Source of the DNA: Candidatus Parcubacteria bacterium
GTDB lineage: Bacteria; Patescibacteriota; Microgenomatia; UBA12405
Direction of reading: 5' to 3'
Assembly: GCA_023443725.1 (NCBI GenBank)
Contig: JAEZTF010000007.1
Span: 1 to 64,000, forward strand
DNA: 64,000 nt
The translations under genes were made by a program, and so were the position numbers. This document shows, one piece after another, positions 24,956 through 33,424 of the stretch. How positions within the stretch are numbered: position 1 is the stretch's first letter; each line of letters opens with the position of its first letter. The notes beneath the pieces are model-generated. The model saw nothing but the letters and a program-made list of their open reading frames with translations, was not told the origin of the DNA and did no database searches.

Positions 24956-25993
24956 ATGAAAAAAATTGTTAAAAAGAAAATTAAACTTCCAGAAGTTAAA
25001 TTACCTCAAATTGATACTTCAAAAAGTGTCCAGATTCCATTAGTTGGAGTTATCGTTTTTTGTTTACTATTAGCTGCTTCTTCATTTTTTGCAGGTATTT
25101 CTTGGATAAAAATAAAGGGCAGTACCACTAGCGCTACTAATGCAAAGAACGTATTTGCAGCAGTTAAAAATAGTAAACCAGAATTTAATTTCTTTGTTAT
25201 GAGTTTTTGTCCATATGGTAATCAAATTGAAACAGTCATAAAACCAATTGCTGATTTATTAAAAAATAATGCTGATATCCATCCTCGCTATATTTTTGAA
25301 AAAATAGCAGATTTAGAAGGTTATTGTAAACAGACCAGTGGTGATGTTAATCAATGTGCCGCTTATGTCAAATCTGGCTATTTTGCTACCGAATCAGAAT
25401 GTCAAAAAACCGTTAATGAATACAGTAAATCGTGTCTTGATGAAAAGAATTATCTAAAAATAGGTAATGTTTTTTATTCATCACTTCACGGCAGGATAGA
25501 AGCTAATCAAAATGTTAGAGAAATTTGTGCTTTTAACATGAATGAAGATAAAACCAATTGGTGGAATTTTGTCTCCAATGTTAATACTAATTGTACTTCC
25601 GAAAATGCCGATACCTGTTGGGAAGAGCAAGCCAAAAAAGCTGGTTTCGACACTAATAAAATTACCGAATGTTTTAATACCCAAGCTAGTGATTTAATTG
25701 AAAAAGAAATTGCCTTGACCACTCAATACAAAGTAACCGGCTCTCCAACACTTATTATCAATGGTGTCAATTTTCCACCTGAAACCGCCTATACTGAATC
25801 TGGCGATGGTACTTTAAAAGTTGGTGATAAAGTTATTAAACAAGCCGATTTCAGGACTTCTAACGCTGTAAAAGAAGCTGTTTGTGCTTCATTCAAAAAA
25901 GCACCTAAAGAATGTAAAACTGAGCTAAAGGAAACTACAGCTAATGCTAGTGCAAACACTGCCACTGCTAATGCAGGTGGTAGTTGCAACTAA
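24956..25993 (+). CDS. Membrane-anchored thioredoxin-fold protein (DsbA-like)
   Basis: 345 residues. Basic N-terminus, one membrane helix (VGVIVFCLLLAASSFFAGI), then an external thioredoxin-fold domain starting FFVMSFCPYGNQIE. The active-site-like motif is CPYG with no second Cys, while the cis-Pro loop GSPTLIING is kept. Many other Cys (CKQTSGDVNQC, TCWEEQ, ECF, CASFKKAPKEC) could give additional disulfides. A Thr/Ala/Asn-rich tail ends in GGSCN. It is probably an extracytoplasmic thiol-disulfide or thiol-binding protein. The ferredoxin gene lies 19 nt upstream, and a strong terminator follows. Confidence 0.82.
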   Translation: MKKIVKKKIKLPEVKLPQIDTSKSVQIPLVGVIVFCLLLAASSFFAGISWIKIKGSTTSATNAKNVFAAVKNSKPEFNFFVMSFCPYGNQIETVIKPIADLLKNNADIHPRYIFEKIADLEGYCKQTSGDVNQCAAYVKSGYFATESECQKTVNEYSKSCLDEKNYLKIGNVFYSSLHGRIEANQNVREICAFNMNEDKTNWWNFVSNVNTNCTSENADTCWEEQAKKAGFDTNKITECFNTQASDLIEKEIALTTQYKVTGSPTLIINGVNFPPETAYTESGDGTLKVGDKVIKQADFRTSNAVKEAVCASFKKAPKECKTELKETTANASANTATANAGGSCN

Positions 25994-26015
25994 AAAAATA
26001 TTCAATCAAAATTTC

Positions 26016-26046
26016 CCCTCTCCGATAGTCGTCGGAGAGGGTTTTT
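26016..26046 (+). terminator. Rho-independent terminator
   Basis: CCCTCTCCGA (26016-26025) and TCGGAGAGGG (26032-26041) form a perfect 10-bp stem with a 6-nt loop, followed by TTTTT. It ends the ferredoxin/thioredoxin-fold operon. Confidence 0.92.
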
Positions 26047-26064
26047 GTTGATAAAATATCATCA

Positions 26065-26115
26065 ATGAAACTTAACTCACATCAAAGAAAAAATTTATTT
26101 TTATTTTATTATTAA
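26065..26115 (+). other. Short upstream ORF duplicating the start of the next gene
   Basis: ATG at 26065 opens a 16-codon ORF ending at TAA (26113-26115). Its first seven residues, MKLNSHQ, are identical to those of the methyltransferase that starts at 26118, and 19 of the first 22 bases match. It lies between the terminator and the real gene. It could be a vestige of a tandem duplication or a translated leader. Confidence 0.6.
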
Positions 26116-26117
26116 CC

Positions 26118-26654
26118 ATGAAACTTAATTCTCATCAAATCAGACAGAGTAGGGAAGTGGATGCCAAAAAAATGCAAACAAATATTAAACGTAACCCTAT
26201 TGTTTTAGTCCTTGATAATGTTTTAGACACTTACAATATTGGTTCTTTTTTTAGACTTGCTGATGCTATTGCTGCTGAAAAAATCTGTCTTTGTGGACCA
26301 GTTGTTACTCCTCCCAATATTAAAATTCATCGAGCTTCAATCGGTACTTGGAAATGGATCCCCTGGGAACATTTTGAAAATACCATTGATTGTATAAATC
26401 AACTCAAAAAGGATGGCTATCAAATAGTTGCCTGTGAACAGGATAAAACTAGTGTTGATTACAAATCAGCTAAATATAAATTTCCTGTCGCCATTATTGC
26501 TGGTAGTGAAAGTTATGGTGTTTCACCAGAAATTTTAGCCAAAACCGATAAAATAATTGAAATTCCTATGTATGGTATTAATGTTTCTCTTAATGTTTTA
26601 GTCGCTACCTCAATTATTAGCTACGACGTCATCTCAAAAATACCCTTAAAATAG
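26118..26654 (+). CDS. SpoU/TrmH-family RNA 2'-O-methyltransferase
   Basis: 178 residues, the compact SPOUT core only. NPIVLVLDNVLDTYNIGSFFRLADA is motif 1 (with Arg), VAIIAGSESYGVSPEIL is motif 2 and IPMYGINVSLNVLVATSIISYDV is motif 3, which forms the trefoil-knot SAM site. The enzyme methylates ribose 2'-OH of tRNA or rRNA; which nucleotide cannot be told from sequence. The ATG at 26118 follows 2 nt after a short ORF whose first residues duplicate its own. Confidence 0.9.
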   Translation: MKLNSHQIRQSREVDAKKMQTNIKRNPIVLVLDNVLDTYNIGSFFRLADAIAAEKICLCGPVVTPPNIKIHRASIGTWKWIPWEHFENTIDCINQLKKDGYQIVACEQDKTSVDYKSAKYKFPVAIIAGSESYGVSPEILAKTDKIIEIPMYGINVSLNVLVATSIISYDVISKIPLK

Positions 26655-26837
26655 GCCAAAAAAAAGTCAAAAATTTTGTCATTTTTATCACTTTTTCTTA
26701 TATTTATTTAACGTATCTTTCCAATAAATTTGCTTATTGTAAAGCTATTTTACCTCTGTTAGAATGAAAATGTTCCTAAAACAGGTACAAAATTTATTTT
26801 TTAGTAATATTTAAAAAAGATTTAGAATTTAACTTAT

Positions 26838-28778
26838 ATGGCATCTGCAGATAATTACACCGGTCAACAAATAGTTGTTTTAGAAGGTCTTGAACCAGTC
26901 AGAAAACGTCCCGCCATGTACATTGGCTCTACTGATGTTCGAGGTTTACATCACTGTTTAACTGAAATTATTGACAATGCAATTGATGAAGCTTTAGCTG
27001 GATTTGCTAAAAATGTCTGGGTAATAATTCATCCAGACAATTCCGCTACTATTGCTGATGACGGCCGAGGTATCCCTATTGATATAATGCCAAAGTATAA
27101 AAAACCAGCTATAGAAGTCATTATGACTACTCTTCACTCTGGAGGTAAATTTGAAGGATCTGCGTATAAAGTCTCCGGAGGATTACATGGAGTTGGTGCT
27201 GCCTGTGTAAATGCACTTTCTAGTCTTTATCAAATTGAAGTTCGTCGTGATAATAAAATAAACTTTATAGAATTTTCTCGTGGTGGTTTAAAGACCAAAC
27301 TTACTGAAATTCCAGAAAGTAAAATTAATCGAGTTCAAGACCTAATTCCTAAAAGTACAACAGGAACCACAGTTACTTTTTTCCCAGATCCAGAAATTTT
27401 TAAAGAAACAATAGAGTTTGATGACAAAACAATCATTAAATCATTAAAAGATCGTGCTTATCTAACCAGCAAAATTTACTTCCATTTTTATGATGAAAGA
27501 AAAAATACACAACATCATTATTACTTTGAAGGAGGAATTTTATCCTTACTTCGTGAATTAAATAAAGGTAAGGTTGTTGTTCATGAGCCAATCCTCTTAA
27601 AGAGAGAAGAAGAGGGGATTAATGTTGAAGTTGCAATTCAATATAATGATACCTTTCAAGAAAATACACCATCATTTGTAAATATTATTAATACTCATGA
27701 AGGAGGAACTCATTTAACTGGTTTTAAAACTGGTCTCACCAAAGTCATCAAAGATTACGCCACTAAAAAAGAATTAATGAAAGCTAAAGATGATGTTATT
27801 ACTGGTGATGATGTTCGTGAAGGTTTAACTGCAGTAGTGTCGATAAAAATGGGTTCAAAAGATCTTCAATTCGAAGGTCAAACCAAAGGTAAGTTGGGCA
27901 ATAGTGAAGTCCAACCAATTGTCAGTAAAATTGTTAAAGAAGAATTAGAAATTTATTTTGAAGAACACCCAGATGTTGCTAAAGCTATCGTTGGTAAATC
28001 AATTTTAGCTATTCAAATTCGTAAAGCTGCTCGAGCCGCCAAAGACGCTATTATGCGAAAAGGTGCTTTTGAGTCATTGGGCTTACCTGGAAAATTAGCT
28101 GACTGTCAATCTCGAAACCCAGCTGAATCAGAAATATATATCGTTGAGGGAGATTCTGCAGGCGGTTCAGCTAAACAAGGTCGAGATCGAAAATTTCAAG
28201 CCATTCTTCCTCTTTGGGGTAAAGCTTTAAATACAGAAGGTATGAGACTTGATAAAGTTGTTGGTTCTGACAAATTAAAAGATTTGATTATTGCCTTAGG
28301 TATGGGTATTGGTGAAACAATGAATTTTGAAAAACTTCGTTATCACCGAATTATTTTAATGTCTGATGCTGATGTCGATGGTGCTCATATCGCCACCCTT
28401 TTATTAACTTTTATGTATCGCCATTTACCTAATTTAATTGAAAGTGGTTATGTTTATATTGCTATGCCACCATTATTTAAAATTAAACAAGGAAAAGTTG
28501 TTGAATATGTCTATACAGAAGAAGAAAAAGATAATTATCTTAAAAAAATCGATACTTCAAAACCATTCGATATTCAACGCTATAAAGGTTTAGGTGAAAT
28601 GAATCCTCAGCAACTTTGGGAAACTACCATGAATCCAGAAACAAGAATGTTAAAAAGAGTTACCGTTTCTGATGCAATTAAAGCTGACGAAGTTTTTAGG
28701 GTTTTAATGAGTGAAGATGTTCCACCTCGAAAGAAATTTATTCAAACTCATGCCCATTTAGCAAAATTAGATATTTAA
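26838..28778 (+). CDS. gyrB: DNA gyrase subunit B
   Basis: 646 residues. GHKL ATPase motifs: EIIDNAIDEALAG, DDGRGIPIDI, GGLHGVGAACVNALS and QTKGKLGNSEV. The Toprim domain has EGDSAGGSAKQGRDRKFQAILPL and DADVDGAHI for Mg2+. C-terminal QRYKGLGEMNPQQLWETTM is intact. With gyrA 4 nt downstream it forms a gyrBA operon, the usual arrangement. GyrB rather than ParE is preferred because the partner carries GyrA boxes. A 183-nt A/T-rich intergenic space upstream holds no recognisable gene. Confidence 0.95.
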   Translation: MASADNYTGQQIVVLEGLEPVRKRPAMYIGSTDVRGLHHCLTEIIDNAIDEALAGFAKNVWVIIHPDNSATIADDGRGIPIDIMPKYKKPAIEVIMTTLHSGGKFEGSAYKVSGGLHGVGAACVNALSSLYQIEVRRDNKINFIEFSRGGLKTKLTEIPESKINRVQDLIPKSTTGTTVTFFPDPEIFKETIEFDDKTIIKSLKDRAYLTSKIYFHFYDERKNTQHHYYFEGGILSLLRELNKGKVVVHEPILLKREEEGINVEVAIQYNDTFQENTPSFVNIINTHEGGTHLTGFKTGLTKVIKDYATKKELMKAKDDVITGDDVREGLTAVVSIKMGSKDLQFEGQTKGKLGNSEVQPIVSKIVKEELEIYFEEHPDVAKAIVGKSILAIQIRKAARAAKDAIMRKGAFESLGLPGKLADCQSRNPAESEIYIVEGDSAGGSAKQGRDRKFQAILPLWGKALNTEGMRLDKVVGSDKLKDLIIALGMGIGETMNFEKLRYHRIILMSDADVDGAHIATLLLTFMYRHLPNLIESGYVYIAMPPLFKIKQGKVVEYVYTEEEKDNYLKKIDTSKPFDIQRYKGLGEMNPQQLWETTMNPETRMLKRVTVSDAIKADEVFRVLMSEDVPPRKKFIQTHAHLAKLDI

Positions 28779-28782
28779 TAAT

Positions 28783-31455
28783 ATGACTGAAGAAAAAAAT
28801 ACCATTGTTAATGATGTTATAAGAACCAATAATAATATTGGCAAGATTCTAGAAGTTGATATTGTTCCAGAAATGGAAACATCATATTTAGACTATGCCA
28901 TGTCAGTCATTGTTTCCAGAGCCTTACCTGATGTCAGAGATGGTTTAAAACCAGTTCATCGCCGTATCATTTATGCCATGAATCAACTTGGCCTTTCAGT
29001 TACTGGAAAGAATGTAAAATCTGCCGCTGTTGTCGGTGATGTTATGAAATCTTATCATCCACATGGTGACAGTTCTATCTACGGTGCTTTAGTTCGTATG
29101 GCTCAGGATTTTTCCATGCGTTATCTTTTAGTCCAAGGACAGGGAAATTTTGGTTCTATTGACGGAGACCCTCCAGCTGCTATGCGTTATACCGAAGTTC
29201 GTATGGCCAAAATGACTCCTGAAATGGTAGCTGATATTAACAAAGACACAATAGAAATGGTGGACAACTACGATGCTTCTACTAAGGAACCATCAGTTTT
29301 ACCTGTTAGAATTCCTAATCTCTTACTAAATGGTGCTGATGGTATTGCTGTCGGTATGGCCACTCGTATTCCACCACACAATTTAAAAGAATTATGTGCT
29401 GCAATTGATATCATTCTCGATAAAGGTAATTTAGAAAAAGTTGAAGCAGAAATTGAGTTAAATAATATTCTCACCCCACCAAAAAACACTCAAGAAATGG
29501 TTCTTAGACCAGTTTTTGAATTAGAAAAACAGAAATATAACTTTGAAACTAATGCTACCATTGAAGATTTAGTCAAAGTTGTTCAAGGACCAGACTTCCC
29601 AACATTTGGAGAAATTTACGGCAAAACTGGTATTTTAGAAATGTATAATACTGGTCGAGGAAAATTTTCTGTTCGAGGTAAAACTAATATTGAAGAAACG
29701 AAGTCAGGAAAAATTAGAATTATTATTACTGAAATACCTTATCAAGTTAATAAAGCTGAATTTGTCAAAAAAATTGCTGACCTTGTTCGAGATAAAAAAA
29801 TTATTGGTATTTCGGATCTTCGCGACGAATCTGATCGTCATGGTATTCGAGTTGTAGTTGAAATTAAAAAGAACGGTAAACCAAAATCTATTCTTAATAA
29901 ACTTTTCAAATATACTGCTCTCCAATCATCATATTCAGCCAATATGTTGGCCTTAGTTGATGGTGTTCCTCAAACTCTAAATTTACGCCAAATGCTACTT
30001 CTTTTCATCCGTCACCGCGAATCTATAATTCGTCGTCGTAGTCTCTTTGATCTAAAAGGCGCCATGATGAGAGCTCATATTTTAGAAGGACTTAAAAAAG
30101 CATTAGATGTCATTGATGAAGTTATCAAAACCATTAGAACTACCAAACCAGACGAAGATGCTAAAACTCGTCTTATGGAAAAATTTGAATTTACCGATCT
30201 TCAAGCTCAGGCTATTCTAGAAATGCAACTTAAAAAACTTTCTGGTCTTGAACGTCAAAAACTTGATGAAGAATATTCTCAAGTAGAACAAACCATCAAT
30301 TATTTAACTTCCATTATTACTAAATCAGATGTCATGATTAATGTCTTAAAATCTGAAAATAAAGAAATTACCGAAAAATATGGAGATAATCGTCGAACTA
30401 AAATTTATACTAGGGGATTAGAAGATTTTAGTGAAGAAGATCTCATACCTAATGAAAACGTTCTTATAACTATAACCAAAACTGGTTATATTAAACGAGT
30501 TCCCAAAGAAACTTATCATTCTCAAAAACGAGGAGGAATTGGCGTCGTTGGTATGACTACCAAATTAGAAGATGAAATTGAATGTATGCTTTCAGCTGAT
30601 ACTCATGATGATCTTCTTTTCTTTACCAATCGAGGTCGTGTTTTTAAAACCAAAGTTTGGGATATTCAAGAAGGAACTCGTCAGGCCAAAGGTCAAGCTG
30701 TGGTTAATTTAATCAATATTCTTCAAGGAGAAACTGTTCACACTGTCTTAACTGTTAGTAAAGATAGTCAATCAAAATATATTCTTTTAGCCACCAAAAA
30801 AGGTGTTATTAAAAAAACTTCAATTGATAAATTTAAAAATATTCGTCAAACCGGATTAGCCGCCATTAAATTAGATAACAACGATCAATTAGCCTGGGCT
30901 AAATTAACTGATGGTTCTAATCAAATCTTTTTAGTTACTAAAAACGGTAAATGTATTCGATTTAACGAATCAGATACTCGACCAATGGGTCGACACACTC
31001 GAGGTGTTAGAGGAATTCTTTTAAAAGAAAATGACTATTTAGTTAGTCTTGGTATTGTCCCTCAGACTATTGAACAAAAAAGTAAACAAGATAAATCATT
31101 CCGTCATTTATTGGTAGTTACCGAAAATGGAGTAGGTAAGAGAACTGATGTTTATCAGTACCCTCTTCAAAAACGTGGTGGTATTGGTGTTAAGGTTGCT
31201 AATTTAACCCCAAAAACCGGCAACATTGCTTCTGCTCAAGTTGTTTCTGAAGAAGATGATCAAGTAGTTTTAATCTCTAAAAAAGCCGTTACTATAAAGT
31301 TGCCTCTTAAAAATATTCCTACTTTAAATCGAAACACAAAAGGAGTTATTCTCATGAGATTCAAGAATGATGAAGATAAACTTAACGCCATGACAATTCT
31401 CAAAAAAAACGATGAAGATAATTCTTTAGAAGAATCTGTAAAAGAGAAAAAATAA
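28783..31455 (+). CDS. gyrA: DNA gyrase subunit A
   Basis: 890 residues. Catalytic tyrosine in RYTEVR (Tyr136), with the quinolone-region GDSSIYGALVRMAQDF upstream. The C-terminal beta-pinwheel contains two copies of a GyrA-box-like motif, QKRGGIG, at residues 581 and 796. The canonical box has a basic residue where Ile is found here. Introduces negative supercoils together with GyrB. The tail is acidic (DNSLEESVKEKK), as in many gyrases. Confidence 0.95.
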   Translation: MTEEKNTIVNDVIRTNNNIGKILEVDIVPEMETSYLDYAMSVIVSRALPDVRDGLKPVHRRIIYAMNQLGLSVTGKNVKSAAVVGDVMKSYHPHGDSSIYGALVRMAQDFSMRYLLVQGQGNFGSIDGDPPAAMRYTEVRMAKMTPEMVADINKDTIEMVDNYDASTKEPSVLPVRIPNLLLNGADGIAVGMATRIPPHNLKELCAAIDIILDKGNLEKVEAEIELNNILTPPKNTQEMVLRPVFELEKQKYNFETNATIEDLVKVVQGPDFPTFGEIYGKTGILEMYNTGRGKFSVRGKTNIEETKSGKIRIIITEIPYQVNKAEFVKKIADLVRDKKIIGISDLRDESDRHGIRVVVEIKKNGKPKSILNKLFKYTALQSSYSANMLALVDGVPQTLNLRQMLLLFIRHRESIIRRRSLFDLKGAMMRAHILEGLKKALDVIDEVIKTIRTTKPDEDAKTRLMEKFEFTDLQAQAILEMQLKKLSGLERQKLDEEYSQVEQTINYLTSIITKSDVMINVLKSENKEITEKYGDNRRTKIYTRGLEDFSEEDLIPNENVLITITKTGYIKRVPKETYHSQKRGGIGVVGMTTKLEDEIECMLSADTHDDLLFFTNRGRVFKTKVWDIQEGTRQAKGQAVVNLINILQGETVHTVLTVSKDSQSKYILLATKKGVIKKTSIDKFKNIRQTGLAAIKLDNNDQLAWAKLTDGSNQIFLVTKNGKCIRFNESDTRPMGRHTRGVRGILLKENDYLVSLGIVPQTIEQKSKQDKSFRHLLVVTENGVGKRTDVYQYPLQKRGGIGVKVANLTPKTGNIASAQVVSEEDDQVVLISKKAVTIKLPLKNIPTLNRNTKGVILMRFKNDEDKLNAMTILKKNDEDNSLEESVKEKK

Positions 31456-31679
31456 ATTTAAGATATTTTTATAGTGATTAAGCGTAAACTTGCGACATTA
31501 TAGGAGATACATCAACGATAAGTATAAATTAGCAGTCAGAAAACAAGCTTGCTAAGGAACTATAAAATATTAGTTTATCCCTAAATTAGGGTAAAAAAGA
31601 CTTGTCAAGTTGGGTAGAGAATAGGGTATTATTACTTTCTAGAAAAACTGAGAAAATTTGGCCTACTATAGGTCATAAA

Positions 31680-32612
31680 CTATTGTTTGTTTCCACTATG
31701 AAATTTTTCATGAATTTCTCTTAATCTAGCATCAGTTACATGCGTATATATTTGAGTTGTGGCAATATTTTTGTGACCTAAAATTTCTTGGACTGATCGA
31801 AGATCAGCTCCACTTCGGAGTAGGTCAGTAGCCATTGAATGTCTTAATGTATGAGGAGTTGCCATCACTGGTAAATTAGCTTGTCTTACATATTTTTTTA
31901 CCAATCTTTGAACAGATCTCGAAGTCAACCTAACTTTTTCATCTTCTAAAGCAATTTCTTTTGGTCTTAAATCTCTAATAAATAAAGGTTTATATTGATC
32001 CACCCTAGATTTTATATATTTATCTATCCATTCGGCAGCTTGTTTAGAAATAAATACGACTCTTGATCTACCTCCTTTTCCTATAACCCCAAATTCACGA
32101 GTTCTTAAATTTATCTGTTCCCTATTAAGGGAGACTAGTTCAGACACCCGCAAACCAGTCGAAAATAATAATTCCAAAATCGACCTATCTCTCAATCCAT
32201 TTTTTTCAGAATTAAGTGGTTGATTTAACAATCTATGCATTTGCATTTCATCTAAAAACTTAAGAGAATGATCTTTCACTTTTGGCACATCTAATTTTTC
32301 CGGCTGCATCACTTCCATATCATTTTTTATTAACCATTTTAAAAACGATCTTAAAGCAATTACATAATATCCTTGAGTTACCAATTTCATTTCTCCATTA
32401 ACTCCCAAACACCTTGAAAGATACAATCTAAATTTTCTTACTGTTTCAGAATTAATATCATCAATTGTTGGTTTTTTGTTTCCTTCAGATAAAAAGTTTA
32501 TTAAAACATTTAAATAATGTTCATAATTTCTAACCGTTAATCTAGAACAATTTTTTTCAATTTCCAAATGTTCTAGGAATCTTCTTGTCAAAACGACTAA
32601 ATCTTTTTCCAT
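31680..32612 (-). CDS. Tyrosine recombinase, XerC/XerD type
   Basis: 310 residues. N-terminal SAM-like domain (FLEHLEIEKNCSRLTVRNYEHYLNVL), then the catalytic domain with Arg in STGLRVSELV, Lys in GKGGRSR, HTLRHSMATDLL (His, Arg), GHKNIATTQIYTHV (His, Tyr). The size and the LGHKNIATTQIYTHV string are those of Xer chromosome-dimer recombinases. No neighbouring integron or prophage genes are present. An 812-nt gene-free region lies immediately upstream of its start and may contain the target site or a replication landmark. Confidence 0.93.
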   Translation of the reverse strand: MEKDLVVLTRRFLEHLEIEKNCSRLTVRNYEHYLNVLINFLSEGNKKPTIDDINSETVRKFRLYLSRCLGVNGEMKLVTQGYYVIALRSFLKWLIKNDMEVMQPEKLDVPKVKDHSLKFLDEMQMHRLLNQPLNSEKNGLRDRSILELLFSTGLRVSELVSLNREQINLRTREFGVIGKGGRSRVVFISKQAAEWIDKYIKSRVDQYKPLFIRDLRPKEIALEDEKVRLTSRSVQRLVKKYVRQANLPVMATPHTLRHSMATDLLRSGADLRSVQEILGHKNIATTQIYTHVTDARLREIHEKFHSGNKQ

Positions 32613-33127
32613 ACTTAAATCTTAGCAGATTAAAGCTAAAAGTAATCGACTAAAACAAAAACATTCGTTTTAGAGGCTCTGGTGAAGTCTTAGGTTCAAA
32701 TTGCCTATCTTTAGGTTAAAACATCTACAGGAGGGGACTTGGATCAATTAAGGGGAGTCAATTTATTAAAAATAAAGCTGGCTAATAAATTTAAAGGAGA
32801 AAACAAAACCAGGTGATAAAAGTCATTTTTTTAAATATAAAAATAATTAAAAACTAATAAGGGTAATTAAAAACCAAAAATTAGAAAAAATTATTTTTCT
32901 TAAAACTCCCATCCCCTCGCTTCAAAACTTTAACAGAGTCGTAAAAGATACATTGTGCGACATAGTATATAAGCTCACCCACCATCAGGCGATAGCAGTC
33001 ATTGTTTGTTTAACAATTACTCTAATTAATCCTTTAATACTTTATTAATCCTTTTAATTATTAACCATCAACTCTACTTCCACCCCTTCTCTAGGCGTAC
33101 AGTTTGATATACTTACCAGGCATAAAC

Positions 33128-33136
33128 TTATCCACA
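33128..33136 (+). promoter_or_regulatory. Perfect DnaA box
   Basis: TTATCCACA matches the high-affinity E. coli R1-type box exactly. Only one perfect box was found in this region. Confidence 0.6.
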
Positions 33137-33169
33137 GAGACTATATCATACTATATCAACTCTCTACCC

Positions 33170-33222
33170 GTGAAAATTATAGGATATATTGTGAAAATAA
33201 TTATAGGATATATATTATAGGA
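33170..33222 (+). repeat. Iteron-like direct repeats
   Basis: GTGAAAA followed by TTATAGGATATAT occurs twice (cores at 33177 and 33201, spacing 24 nt), with a third partial core at 33215. The repeats lie 40 nt from the DnaA box and are strongly A/T rich. Confidence 0.65.
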
Positions 33223-33424
33223 CTCTCCCCTTCTTCATCCATCTACTATTATTTTTTATTAGCCAATAATCCTTTTATTCTTAAATCATCAACTACACTT
33301 CATAAGTTATTACATCTAATTTGTGACTATCAACAATAGTAATCAAATATTCAATCAATTCCCTAGTCTCCCCTTTCTAAAATAGAAGAAAATTATACCT
33401 AAAGATTGGCAAAATTCACCTATT

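Larger units (their letters stand above)
32613..33424. other. Gene-free region with DnaA box and iteron-like repeats
   Basis: No ORF of convincing composition is present in 812 nt, exceptional in this compact genome. It holds a perfect DnaA box TTATCCACA (33128-33136), a tandem CTATATCA repeat (33141-33158), two 13-mers TTATAGGATATAT (33177-33189, 33201-33213) each preceded by GTGAAAA, and a shorter third copy TTATAGGA (33215-33222). Candidate replication origin, or a terminus/dif region since gyrBA and the genes to the right point towards it. Neither is proven. Confidence 0.5.

Noticed and set aside
32954..32979. dif-like site GTGCGACATAGTATAT
   Set aside because: Only one arm resembles XerC-type half-sites; the XerD half is poor, so not called as a feature.
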